Below are positions 6,598 to 14,375 of a stretch of DNA of 14,375 bases, piece after piece. The notes under the pieces were generated by a model, which was not told the DNA's origin, did not search any database, and saw only the letters and a list, made by a program, of their open reading frames with translations. The position numbers and the translations under genes are program-made. How positions within the stretch are numbered: position 1 is the first letter of the stretch; each line of letters starts with the position of its first letter. The DNA is from UBA1413 sp964472165 (lineage in GTDB: Bacteria; Bacteroidota; Bacteroidia; Bacteroidales; Prolixibacteraceae), in assembly GCA_964472165.1 (NCBI GenBank), contig CAYYJE010000075.1:1-14375 (forward strand), in the 5' to 3' direction.

Positions 6598-8295
6598 TCA
6601 AAAACCGATCTTCCCTTTCACAATTTTTAATATCTCCGCTTCAAGAATTTCTGCATTTGCAGCAATGGCTTCCGCCTGGTGAAGGATTTCCGCCATCTTT
6701 TCCTTATCGGCAAGGCCTGAGGAGTTGATTTTCACGTTGAGCCAGGCACCCCGCACGGCAGTACGGGCACAAAGGGCCCCCACCCCGGCATCGGAAACCG
6801 AGTTGGGATTTCCCGTTTCGGCCATGGCTTTCATCACCTCCATGCTGTCGCAGGAGAGTTGCATCACCTTGAGCGGTACCAGCATGGCATTCAGGGTAGC
6901 CTTCTGTATGGCCTCCTTCCGAAGGTCTTTTTCAGCCTCACTGGTTTTGGGCAGGCCAAAGGCATCCATCAGCCGGTTAAAGGCCAACGTGTCTTCCTCC
7001 ACACATTTGAGCAAGGCATTATAATACTGTTTCCCCTTTTCGGCCCATTCTGAAAACTCCTCCCAGCGGTCGTCCCAACCCCGTTTGTGGGAAGAGAGGT
7101 TGGCCACCATGGTTCCCAGGGAGGCCCCCAGGGCTCCCACTGCAGCACTGACGGAACCGCCGCCCGGCGCCGGCGACTCGGAAGCCGTTTCCTCGGCAAA
7201 TCCCCGCACCGTCAGCTCCTGAAGTTTTGCGGGGGCATCTTCTTCGAGCATGTATTCAATAATCCTTTTCCGGGGGTCAAAAGGGGCCAGCTCATCCAAA
7301 CCGAGGGACTTCACGGCGATACGGATCAGCTCCGCATCGGAAATTCCTGTCGAGCGCTGCTGTTTCCGCAGGAAGTATCGGCCCGCTTCGAGCATGGCCT
7401 CCAGGGGTACCAGGCCGATCAGCTCGGAACCCGTCACCCGCAGTCCCCGGAGTCGCGCCTTTTCACAAACCTCGTCAAAGGCTACATGGACCGGCGTTGC
7501 CATGATGTCGGTCAGGTTCATGGAGATCTGGGCAATGCCGTATTCCTGAATAAACCACCCGATGGCTCTTACCTTTTTCAGGGATCCGGGAATCCTGACC
7601 GGCTCCCCGTCTTCTCCCGTGACGATCTTACCCGTCACCGGATCGCCTTCGCGGAGCACCCGTCCGGCTTCGCGCACGTCAAAAGCCACGGCATTGGCAC
7701 GTCGTACCGAGGTGGTGTTCAGGTTTACATTGTACGCCACCAGAAAATTGCGGGCGCCTATGGCCGTAGCTCCCGTCCGGGCCACATGGCCATTCCACTC
7801 CGAAGGACCGAAATCGGGCTTCCAGTCCGGTGAAGTCAGTTTATCCTTCAGCCCCTCATACTCCCCTGACCGGCAGTGGGCCAGACTGCGGCGTTCTTCC
7901 GTGGAGGCGGCAAATTCATAACAGTAAACGGGGATTTCCAGCTCTTCTCCCACCCGTTGGGCCAGTTTCAACGCCCAGGACACGGTCTCCTCCATGGTGA
8001 TATCCGCCACAGGAACCAGGGGACACACATCGGTGGCCCCGAAACGGGGATGCTCCCCCTGGTGGTGCTGCATGTCGATCAGGAGCGAGGCCTCCCTGAT
8101 GGCCCGGAATGCCGCTTCCACCACCGCGGCCGGCTCTCCCACAAAGGTATAAACCGTGCGGTTGGTGGCCTTCCCGGGATCCACATTCAGCAACCTGACA
8201 CCTTCCGCACTCCGAATCACATCGGCAAGTCTTTCAATGACCGCCTCATCACGCCCCTCTGAAAAGTTGGGTATACATTCAATGAGCTGAAACAT
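6598..8295 (-). CDS. ftcD: Bifunctional glutamate formimidoyltransferase / formimidoyltetrahydrofolate cyclodeaminase
   Basis: A 565-residue cytosolic enzyme for the end of histidine degradation. It moves the formimino group from formiminoglutamate to tetrahydrofolate, releasing glutamate, then deaminates 5-formimino-THF to 5,10-methenyl-THF and ammonia. The transferase half (about 1-300) begins with LIECIPNFSEGRD, carries GEHPRFGATDVCPLVP with His82 at the position of the catalytic histidine of mammalian FTCD, and contains GIAQISMNLTD at 253-263. The cyclodeaminase half (about 355-565) begins LTVRGFAEETASESPAPGGG and includes EEDTLAFN (433-440) and a GNPNSVSDAGVGALCARTA segment typical of FchA-like proteins. 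The two activities are fused as in the animal enzyme; in Bacteroides I recall them as separate proteins. The ATG at 8295 is the natural family start. It lies downstream of hutI on the same strand, across a 163-base spacer of heptamer repeats, and is probably co-transcribed with it. Confidence 0.96.
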   Translation of the reverse strand: MFQLIECIPNFSEGRDEAVIERLADVIRSAEGVRLLNVDPGKATNRTVYTFVGEPAAVVEAAFRAIREASLLIDMQHHQGEHPRFGATDVCPLVPVADITMEETVSWALKLAQRVGEELEIPVYCYEFAASTEERRSLAHCRSGEYEGLKDKLTSPDWKPDFGPSEWNGHVARTGATAIGARNFLVAYNVNLNTTSVRRANAVAFDVREAGRVLREGDPVTGKIVTGEDGEPVRIPGSLKKVRAIGWFIQEYGIAQISMNLTDIMATPVHVAFDEVCEKARLRGLRVTGSELIGLVPLEAMLEAGRYFLRKQQRSTGISDAELIRIAVKSLGLDELAPFDPRKRIIEYMLEEDAPAKLQELTVRGFAEETASESPAPGGGSVSAAVGALGASLGTMVANLSSHKRGWDDRWEEFSEWAEKGKQYYNALLKCVEEDTLAFNRLMDAFGLPKTSEAEKDLRKEAIQKATLNAMLVPLKVMQLSCDSMEVMKAMAETGNPNSVSDAGVGALCARTAVRGAWLNVKINSSGLADKEKMAEILHQAEAIAANAEILEAEILKIVKGKIGF

Positions 8296-8310
8296 AGTAT
8301 CATTTTTAAA

Positions 8311-8385
8311 AGTCTTAAATCTTAGGTCTTTAGTCTTTAGTGAGGCTTCGCAATATAAATCTTAAGTCATAAGTCTTTAGTCTTG
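8311..8385. repeat. Two heptamer arrays (ARTCTTW family), plus-strand orientation
   Basis: Strict 7-base units are visible in two runs: AGTCTTA, AATCTTA, GGTCTTT, AGTCTTT at 8311-8338, and AATCTTA, AGTCATA, AGTCTTT, AGTCTTG at 8358-8385. They lie between hutI and ftcD, just upstream of the ftcD start codon. An inverted array at 8426-8453 could pair with either run in the hutI-ftcD transcript. Confidence 0.9.
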
Positions 8386-8425
8386 AATGGCTCTCCATAC
8401 AAACTTCTACAACCAACTTTTCATT

Positions 8426-8453
8426 TAAGACTTAAGATTAAAGACTTAAGATT
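8426..8453. repeat. Inverted heptamer array just after the hutI stop codon
   Basis: The plus strand reads TAAGACT, TAAGATT, AAAGACT, TAAGATT, the reverse complement of the ARTCTTW units upstream. By my count the minus-strand copy matches 8358-8385 at 23 of 28 positions, so an imperfect hairpin with a loop of about 40 bases is possible. It begins five bases beyond the hutI stop, so it could affect processing or termination between hutI and ftcD. Confidence 0.9.
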
Positions 8454-8458
8454 ATATT

Positions 8459-9721
8459 TTAGTCTTCTAATATTTGCATGATTTCCCCATTCAGGATAAC
8501 CGTATCCACCAGGTTGGATCCATAGCTGTAAAAGAGATAGTCGACATTGGGCATTTCGCGGGTAATGAAGAGATTGGCCACTTTACCGCGGGCGATGCTG
8601 CCCAGACGGTCGCTGATGCCCATGGCGTAGGCACCGTTGAGGGTCATGGCGTTTACCACTTCTGCGGGCAGCATTTTTTGTTGCAGGCAGGCCAGGGAAC
8701 CGATGAAAGGCATATTTCCTGAGGGTGAAGAGCCGGGATTGAAATCGGAGGCCAGGGCCACCGGCAACCCCGCATCAATCAGGCGGCGGGCCGGAGCGAA
8801 GGGCATTCCCAGGAAGAAGGAGGCTCCGGGCAGGATCGTGGGCATGGTCTCGCTCCCCTTCAGGGCACCGATCTCTTCTTCGCCCATGTACTCCAGGTGG
8901 TCGACACTCAGCGCATTGTATTTCACCCCTACCTGGACACCTCCTGAGAAAGCCATTTCATTGGCGTGGATCTTGGGGCGGAGGCCATACTTCAGGCCCG
9001 CCATCAGGATCCGGTCGGTATCTTCGACGGAGAAATAGCCCTCCTCACAGAAAACATCGATAAAATCGGCCAGTTCTTCGGCAGCCACCATTGGGATCAT
9101 TTCATTGATGATTTCGTCGACATAACCCCGCGTATTGCCGCGGTATCGTTCCGGAACGGCATGGGCTCCCAGGAAGGTAGCCCGGATGCAAACCGGGAAG
9201 GCCTGACGCAACCTCCTGATTACCCTGAGCATCTTCAGCTCATCTTCCGGATTCAGGCCGTAGCCGCTTTTAATTTCGATGGCACCGGTTCCGAAGCGGA
9301 TAATCTCCCTCATCCGGGGTATGGCCTGTTGAAAAAGTTCCTCCTCCGAAGTATCGTGGAGCAGGGCAGCCGAGTTGAGGATGCCCCCGCCAGCATCGGC
9401 AATCTGCTGGTAGGTATGTCCTTTGATCCTCCCGGTAAACTCCTTCTCACGCGAACCTGCATAGACCAGGTGGGTGTGGGAGTCGCACCAGGCAGGGAAA
9501 ACCAGCCTCCCGGCGCAATCGATTTCCACCAGGGTGTTGTCGTCGAGGTGAATTTTCCCCATTTCTCGCATGGGTCCGAAGCCGGCAATGGCCTCATCGC
9601 GAATCAGCAGGTAGGCATCGGCAAGGGAATGGCAGTGGGCCATGGCATTTCCCGCCACCATGGGTTTGGGATGCTCTTCGACCTGCACGAGTTCACCGAT
9701 ATTTTCAAGCAACAATTGCAT
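8459..9721 (-). CDS. hutI: Imidazolonepropionase
   Basis: A 420-residue cytosolic metal-dependent amidohydrolase that opens the ring of 4-imidazolone-5-propionate to give N-formimino-glutamate, the third step of histidine degradation. Visible metal and active-site motifs: CDSHTHLVYAGSRE with His82 and His84, KSGYGLN at 151-157, FLGAHAVPERYR with His187, KIHANEMAFSGG with His252, SVDHLEY with His275, and ASDFNPGSSPSGNM with Asp326. These match the known metal ligands of bacterial HutI (two N-terminal His, a later His and an Asp). Length and start are normal for the family; the ATG at 9721 directly begins the expected MQLLLENIGEL. Its product is the substrate of the downstream ftcD, so the pair is a functional unit. 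A hairpin terminator upstream separates it from the susD-like gene, implying its own promoter; a TATCTTAA about 28 bases upstream on the minus strand is only a weak candidate. Confidence 0.97.
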   Translation of the reverse strand: MQLLLENIGELVQVEEHPKPMVAGNAMAHCHSLADAYLLIRDEAIAGFGPMREMGKIHLDDNTLVEIDCAGRLVFPAWCDSHTHLVYAGSREKEFTGRIKGHTYQQIADAGGGILNSAALLHDTSEEELFQQAIPRMREIIRFGTGAIEIKSGYGLNPEDELKMLRVIRRLRQAFPVCIRATFLGAHAVPERYRGNTRGYVDEIINEMIPMVAAEELADFIDVFCEEGYFSVEDTDRILMAGLKYGLRPKIHANEMAFSGGVQVGVKYNALSVDHLEYMGEEEIGALKGSETMPTILPGASFFLGMPFAPARRLIDAGLPVALASDFNPGSSPSGNMPFIGSLACLQQKMLPAEVVNAMTLNGAYAMGISDRLGSIARGKVANLFITREMPNVDYLFYSYGSNLVDTVILNGEIMQILED

Positions 9722-9799
9722 AATTCTATGGTTTGATTGAGGGGTTTAAGATACAAAAAGCTGACGGATGCAGGATGATTTTGGTCAGTTTTTACAAGT

Positions 9800-9834
9800 A
9801 AGAGAGGCTGCCCTTTTGGGACAGCCTCTCTTTT
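9800..9834. terminator. Strong rho-independent terminator after the susCD-like operon
   Basis: AGAGAGGCTG-CCC-TTTT-GGG-A-CAGCCTCTCT forms a long GC-rich stem with a four-base loop and one bulged base. It is preceded by A and followed by TTTT on the plus strand. It lies 20 bases beyond the susD-like stop codon and about 80 bases before the hutI start, so its logical role is to end the susC-susD transcript. The T-tract on the minus-strand side is poor (CTTACTTG), so termination in that direction may be incomplete. Confidence 0.8.
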
Positions 9835-9854
9835 ATGATTTACCGTAGATCCGG

Positions 9855-11264
9855 CTATTTGGGCAGATTGTTGTTCCAGCCTTCGTTCTGGGCAATACCC
9901 GAGGCATTCACTTCCTGTGAAGGGATCGGATAGACAAATTTGGAAGCATTCCAATTACTGACGGGAAAGTTACCTCCCACCCTTGTCAAGATTTCACCGG
10001 TCCTTCTGAGGTCGAACCAGCGGTGTCCTTCCTGGAACAACTCGCGGCGCCTCTCAATGGCGATAAATGAAAGCAGTCCGGCTTTGTCGGTTGGGATGGC
10101 CGACTTTGCCAGGTCAGGGTTACGTCTGGCGATCTGCCATACATAATCCACTGCATCAGGCTGCCCAAGTTGTGCCTTTGCTTCAGCTTGAATGAGATAC
10201 ATCTCCGGCAGGCGGAAAACCGGAATATTGCTGGTGGCTGCTGAAGTAGGCAATCCCATGAATTTCAGCCCCCGCATCAATTCACCGGCACCTGTGAACA
10301 ACGAAAGACGCATGTCGTTAATTCCGAAAAGCTTCACCAACCCCGAGGTAGCTTTGCCATCGTACGATCCGTACAAGGTATTGAGGGCATTGGCCGAGAG
10401 GTTGTCATTCGATAGTTTGGCAATGGTGAAGATATCTTCAGAGGTAGCAGAGACTGAAGCCCACATGTTATAATAGTCTTCGTCGTCAGTTACCAGTGAA
10501 CCACCTGACCTTTCAATGGCATTGGCAGCAGCTGTGATTGCTCCGGTCCAGTCGCGCATGTAAAGTTTAACACGGGCTTCAAGTGCATCGAGGGCTGCTT
10601 CGTTCATGATGAAAACATCATTTTCGACTGCTGCAATATAGGTACGTGCAGCGGTAATATCAGAGAGGATCTGGCTGTAAGTATCGCCTACTGTACCACG
10701 ACTCACTTCCTGGAATGCTACGATCGGGTCATCACCCACCACAACGATTCCCGGGGTAGACTTGTTGGCATCACTGTAAGGCAAACCAAATATATTCACC
10801 AGGGCAAAATGGGACAATGCCTTCAATCCGTAAGCCTGGGCAACGGCCGACTTTACAATATCGGCATCATTCTGCGTCAGATCTGTCTCAAGCATCACTT
10901 TCCCGGCAGTTATTAACCTGGCGGCACGGTCGATCGTTTTATAACCCCCATCCCAGATATCAAGAAGATCAGGAGAATCGGTATTGATCGTATACTGATA
11001 AATTTGGTCAAAATGACCGGAGGAACCTGTCATCCAGAAGTTATCAGCTGCAATATCACCCAGGGCAACTACATTCCTGCCGTAAAAGGTAGAGCGTCCA
11101 AGAGAATAATAGACTCCTTGAAGTCCGTTCTGAACATCCTTTGCCGTCTTGAAGGCAGTGGCATCACTGACGGAATCACTTGGCTCAAAGGTCAGAAATT
11201 CATCACAGGCTGTGAAAGAAAAAACCAGGGCCAGTATTAATAATTTGATTTTTATATTCTTCAT
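9855..11264 (-). CDS. SusD-like (RagB/SusD family) outer-membrane substrate-binding lipoprotein
   Basis: A 469-residue surface lipoprotein that forms the lid of a SusC-type TonB-dependent importer. The N-terminus is a lipoprotein signal (MKNIKIKLLILALVFSFTAC) with Cys20 as the acylated residue, followed by DEFLTFEPSDSVSD, the usual start of mature SusD proteins. Family hallmarks are present: IFGLPY at 158-163, the RLPEMYLIQAEAKAQLG TPR-like segment at 351-367, ERRRELFQEGHRWFDLRRTG at 404-423, and FVYPIPSQEVNAS near 443-455. I chose the ATG at 11264 because it gives a normal signal peptide; an upstream in-frame ATG at 11312 would place 16 polar residues before it and overlap the susC gene. It follows the susC-like gene by 34 bases, the usual operon order. 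The length is nearer to short members such as RagB than to starch SusD. The cargo cannot be assigned. Confidence 0.96.
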   Translation of the reverse strand: MKNIKIKLLILALVFSFTACDEFLTFEPSDSVSDATAFKTAKDVQNGLQGVYYSLGRSTFYGRNVVALGDIAADNFWMTGSSGHFDQIYQYTINTDSPDLLDIWDGGYKTIDRAARLITAGKVMLETDLTQNDADIVKSAVAQAYGLKALSHFALVNIFGLPYSDANKSTPGIVVVGDDPIVAFQEVSRGTVGDTYSQILSDITAARTYIAAVENDVFIMNEAALDALEARVKLYMRDWTGAITAAANAIERSGGSLVTDDEDYYNMWASVSATSEDIFTIAKLSNDNLSANALNTLYGSYDGKATSGLVKLFGINDMRLSLFTGAGELMRGLKFMGLPTSAATSNIPVFRLPEMYLIQAEAKAQLGQPDAVDYVWQIARRNPDLAKSAIPTDKAGLLSFIAIERRRELFQEGHRWFDLRRTGEILTRVGGNFPVSNWNASKFVYPIPSQEVNASGIAQNEGWNNNLPK

Positions 11265-11298
11265 ATTACAATCACTTTTAAATGAAACAAACCGAATT

Positions 11299-14200
11299 TT
11301 AGAAATTAACATTCACCCCGAACATAAGTTTTCTGGCAATCGGATACTGCCACCAGATAATTCCGTCACGTGAAGTTTCCGGATCCAGTCCTCGGAAATT
11401 ATCACCCAGTGCCCATGATTTCAGGTTGTCGCCCGAAACAAAAAGACGCAGATTGGAAATACCGGCTTTGCTGACCCATGATCCGGGGAGGTTGTAACCC
11501 AACAACAGGGTTTTCAGTTTGATATAAGAGCCATCCATCAGATAACGTGAAGAATGTGAATTTGTGGCACCATAAACCGGAGCAGGTACATCGGTCACAT
11601 CTCCGGGTTCCCTCCACATGTTGTCGTAAATATATTTGGTGGTATTTCCCCAGGGATCCCTGCTGTTTTCATCGTAACGGGCAGCGCTGTTGTATACTTT
11701 TCCACCCAGGGAGTAATAGAACTGAAATTCGAGGTCGAAATCATATACCTTGAACATATTATTGAACCCTCCGTACACTTTGGGATCGGCAATGCCCAGG
11801 TAACGTTTGCCGGCATCGTTGTAACTGGTTGTGGTTTCATCTCCTTCAGTTCCGCTATACCAGAGTTGTTCGCCAGTTTCGGGATCGACACCTGCGTATT
11901 CTTTCATTTTGAAAGTATTGTAAGGACGGCCGACTTCCCTGATGGTATAGGTGCTCTCAATGGGGAGGTCGGTGCTCAGCTTCACAATTTCATTTTTATT
12001 GTGTGTGATGTTGAAACTCACATCCCAATTCACATTTGGCGATTTCACGGCATTCAGGGTCACCAGCGCTTCAATCCCCGTGTTTTTCATTTCGCCCACA
12101 TTCTGCATGATGGAGGCAAAACCGGTAGTGCGGGAAAGAGGAACATTGAATAGCATGTCAGTGGTCCGGTCAATGTAAAAATCGAGATCAAAAGTCAACC
12201 GGTTAAAGAATCCGATTTCGGTACCCACATTGAACTTTTGGGTTTGTTCCCAGCGAAGGTCGGGGTTTTCGATCTGAGTGGGAACCATACCCGGCTGGTT
12301 CATATAATTGTATCCGAAGCCATACAATCCAAGCGCCTGGTACCAACCCACATCCTGATTACCTGCGGTTCCGATACTGCTCCTTACGGTCAGATTCGTA
12401 AGCCAGTTATTGAGCGATTCCATAAAAGGCTCATTAATGATCCGGTATTTGGCACCCACCGACCAGAAAGGCGCCCATTTGTTGTTGGCCCCAAACCTTG
12501 AAGAACCGTCGTAGCGAAAACTTCCCGACAGGTAATATTTGTTGGAAAAATCATATTCCGCCTTGGAGAAAAAGGAAGCCAGCGAATAATTCGACAAAGA
12601 AGTGACCGCGTCACTGGGTTCGGCGGCATTTTCAATCGTAAAAACAATATCTACCGGGAAATTGGAACCCGCCAGGTAAGCATCCTCGTCCCTCGATTTC
12701 TGGGCTTCCTGACCCACAAGCAGGTTCAGGTTGTGCTTTCCGAATGCCTTAACATAATTAACAGTGTTGGTCCATGTCCACAACGTCCGGTAATTGTTCC
12801 CTTCTTCACCCAACATGTTCATTTCAGCACCCTGAGGCTGCAGGTAAGACCAGCGACCAAACTCTTTCAGGTTGAAATAATCCATACCATAACGGGACAG
12901 AAAGGTAAAATCGTCCAGGAACTTCACCGAAAACCAGGGAGAAACAATGGCCTTGTACTGCTGGCTGTAACTTTTATCCCCATAATAACTCCGCTGAGCT
13001 ACAGGATTATATCCATTCACCGTCGACATGTTCCATGAACCATCTTCCAGTTTGACAGGTTCAACCGGAAGCATCATGTAGGCCTGGGTGATCGGATCGG
13101 AAAAATAGCCTCCACCGGCTCCACTGTTGATTTCCGCATACGACCCGGTCAGGTTCAATCCGATGGAAACATTGCTGTTAACTTTGTTTTCCAGATTGAT
13201 ACGTCCCGAATACCTTTTCATATCCTTGCCGATCACAATTCCTTCCTCATCATAATATCCGCCTGAAATGAAGAATTTAAGTTTGTCGGTTCCGCCGTTC
13301 ACATCCAGGTTGTAATCCTGGGTAATTCCCTTCCTTGTTACTTCCTTATACCAGTCGGTATCCGCTCCCGTATGGACAAGTCCAAGCCAATCGCTTGATG
13401 AGAGATATTCATCATCCCATTCATCCATTGATTCCATCCATTCCGAGTTGACAAACATGGTCGAGAGAAAATCGATATATTCCTCCCTGTTGAGCTGCCG
13501 GTAGGAGTTCCGTTCGGGAATAGTGGAAAAACCCGATTTTGCTGTGAGATTAAATTTGGTTACCCCCTCTTTACCTTTTTTGGTATTGATCACAATCACA
13601 CCATTGGCGGCACGTGCCCCATAAATGGAGGTAGCAGTGGCATCCTTCAGAATGGAGACCGATTCAATGTCATTCTGGTTCAGCGAAGCCAGCGGATTGA
13701 TGGTCTGGCTTTCACCGGTTCTCATCCCGAAAGCTCCGGAGGATACCGGTATACCATCCACCACATACAACGGCTGCGTTCCGGAGTTAAATGAACCAAG
13801 ACCACGGATAAGTACTGAGTTATAACCACCAGGCTGACCGGTTTCAGCGGTCATAGCCAAGCCTGGTACCGACCCCTGCAGTGCCCTTATTGGGTCCGCA
13901 TCAGTAGTCCTGTCCATCGTCTTCTCATTTACGGTAGTTGCAGCACCCGTAAAAGCAGCCTTTTTGGTGATCCCATAACCAGTGACCACCACTTCATCGA
14001 CGCCAATGGTTTCGGTTACCATGGACACATTCACCATACTGCCGGTAATGGCCGCTTCCTGAGTCCTCATTCCTACAAAAGAAAAAACCAATGTATTTAC
14101 AGATGCAGGCACATCAAGTTGATAAACACCTTCCATGTTGGTGACTGTTCCAAGAGTCGTCCCTTTAACAACCACAGAGACACCTGGTACAGGAGCTCCG

Positions 14201-14304
14201 TCAGCTGCATCCGTCACAGTCCCGGATACGCGCCTTACCTGGGCATTCAATGCTTGCGTGCCAATAAAAAAGGCAGCAAGTAACAAAAGCGCAATTTTTC
14301 TCAT
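11299..14304 (-). CDS. SusC/RagA-like TonB-dependent outer-membrane transporter
   Basis: A 1001-residue outer-membrane beta-barrel that imports oligomers (glycans or peptides) using TonB energy. Parts in order: a signal peptide with likely cleavage after ALNA (residue 21); a carboxypeptidase-regulatory-like beta-sandwich at about 26-95 (VSGTVTDAADGAPVPGVSV, TNMEGVYQLDVP); a TonB-box region DEVVVTGYG at 103-111; a plug domain at about 115-235 with LQGSVPGLAM, SVLIRGLGSFNSG and PLYVVDGIPV; then the barrel, ending in KLMFGVNVNF with the terminal Phe expected of outer-membrane proteins. The intact length is normal for the family. It is the first gene of a two-gene operon with the susD-like gene. 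Only 71 bases of upstream DNA are in the window, so neither a regulator nor neighbouring CAZymes on that side can be seen. There is no N-terminal signalling extension of the FecA type. Confidence 0.97.
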   Translation of the reverse strand: MRKIALLLLAAFFIGTQALNAQVRRVSGTVTDAADGAPVPGVSVVVKGTTLGTVTNMEGVYQLDVPASVNTLVFSFVGMRTQEAAITGSMVNVSMVTETIGVDEVVVTGYGITKKAAFTGAATTVNEKTMDRTTDADPIRALQGSVPGLAMTAETGQPGGYNSVLIRGLGSFNSGTQPLYVVDGIPVSSGAFGMRTGESQTINPLASLNQNDIESVSILKDATATSIYGARAANGVIVINTKKGKEGVTKFNLTAKSGFSTIPERNSYRQLNREEYIDFLSTMFVNSEWMESMDEWDDEYLSSSDWLGLVHTGADTDWYKEVTRKGITQDYNLDVNGGTDKLKFFISGGYYDEEGIVIGKDMKRYSGRINLENKVNSNVSIGLNLTGSYAEINSGAGGGYFSDPITQAYMMLPVEPVKLEDGSWNMSTVNGYNPVAQRSYYGDKSYSQQYKAIVSPWFSVKFLDDFTFLSRYGMDYFNLKEFGRWSYLQPQGAEMNMLGEEGNNYRTLWTWTNTVNYVKAFGKHNLNLLVGQEAQKSRDEDAYLAGSNFPVDIVFTIENAAEPSDAVTSLSNYSLASFFSKAEYDFSNKYYLSGSFRYDGSSRFGANNKWAPFWSVGAKYRIINEPFMESLNNWLTNLTVRSSIGTAGNQDVGWYQALGLYGFGYNYMNQPGMVPTQIENPDLRWEQTQKFNVGTEIGFFNRLTFDLDFYIDRTTDMLFNVPLSRTTGFASIMQNVGEMKNTGIEALVTLNAVKSPNVNWDVSFNITHNKNEIVKLSTDLPIESTYTIREVGRPYNTFKMKEYAGVDPETGEQLWYSGTEGDETTTSYNDAGKRYLGIADPKVYGGFNNMFKVYDFDLEFQFYYSLGGKVYNSAARYDENSRDPWGNTTKYIYDNMWREPGDVTDVPAPVYGATNSHSSRYLMDGSYIKLKTLLLGYNLPGSWVSKAGISNLRLFVSGDNLKSWALGDNFRGLDPETSRDGIIWWQYPIARKLMFGVNVNF

Positions 14305-14344
14305 AAATAAAATTTTTGATTAATTCTACTTTAACAGATTAAAA

Positions 14345-14359
14345 AATATTTCAAATATT
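14345..14359. promoter_or_regulatory. Small perfect palindrome upstream of the susC-like gene
   Basis: AATATTT-C-AAATATT is a perfect inverted repeat with 7-base arms and a one-base centre, 40 bases before the susC-like start codon. On the minus strand it includes TAATATTTG, one base longer than the Bacteroidota -7 box TAnnTTTG. It may be a promoter or operator element, but AT-rich DNA produces such palindromes readily. Confidence 0.3.
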
Positions 14360-14375
14360 AGGTTAAAAAAGTTGG

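Noticed and set aside
7087..7833. 248-residue open frame antisense to ftcD, and a 256-residue frame antisense to hutI (8966-9736)
   Set aside because: Both lie opposite highly conserved enzyme genes with visible catalytic motifs; long antisense frames arise from codon bias in GC-rich genes.
9855..11312. Longer SusD-like start at 11312
   Set aside because: It would put polar residues before the lipoprotein signal peptide and overlap the susC coding end; the ATG at 11264 gives a normal signal with Cys20.
1..14375. tRNA, rRNA, riboswitches, prophage or defence genes
   Set aside because: I looked in the spacers for cloverleaf or conserved riboswitch cores and among the protein products for phage or defence domains, and found none that can be supported by eye.

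Overview
The window looks like a chromosomal segment of a member of the Bacteroidota, probably from a draft or metagenome-derived assembly. The main evidence is a SusC/SusD outer-membrane pair, an HtpG with the long charged C-terminal segment usual in this phylum, start codons without clear Shine-Dalgarno sequences, and many short-period intergenic repeats. A run of exactly 100 N (5323-5422) marks an unresolved scaffold join inside one gene.

Layout, left to right. The 3'-truncated htpG (Hsp90) gene occupies 1-1924 on the minus strand. A gene-free, repeat-rich stretch (1925-2538) follows. A plus-strand PLP-dependent class V aminotransferase / cysteine desulfurase-like gene (2539-4014) comes next, then a second repeat-rich stretch (4015-4371). 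It carries diverged copies of the same repeat element seen upstream of the aminotransferase gene. A plus-strand patatin-like phospholipase gene (4372-5142) converges on a minus-strand block. In transcription order (right to left) that block reads susC-like (14304-11299), susD-like (11264-9855), a strong hairpin terminator, hutI (9721-8459), a spacer of heptamer repeats, a fused bifunctional ftcD (8295-6598) and a Tat-signal GH5 glycoside hydrolase (6529-5231) containing the gap.

How the genes work together. SusC and SusD form a TonB-dependent importer with its substrate-binding lipoprotein; the cargo cannot be read from sequence. HutI and FtcD catalyse consecutive last steps of histidine degradation: imidazolonepropionate to formiminoglutamate, then formimino transfer to tetrahydrofolate and cyclodeamination to methenyl-tetrahydrofolate. 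The earlier enzymes HutH and HutU are not in the window. The GH5 enzyme is predicted to be exported and membrane-anchored; nothing shows it belongs to the SusCD locus.

The protein genes are ordinary family members and I see no convincing new multi-gene system. The least explained content is the intergenic DNA: two octamer tandem arrays, a heptamer repeat family present in two separate spacers with inverted copies, and a roughly 100-bp interspersed element with a perfect-arm palindrome lying in direct orientation on both sides of the aminotransferase gene.
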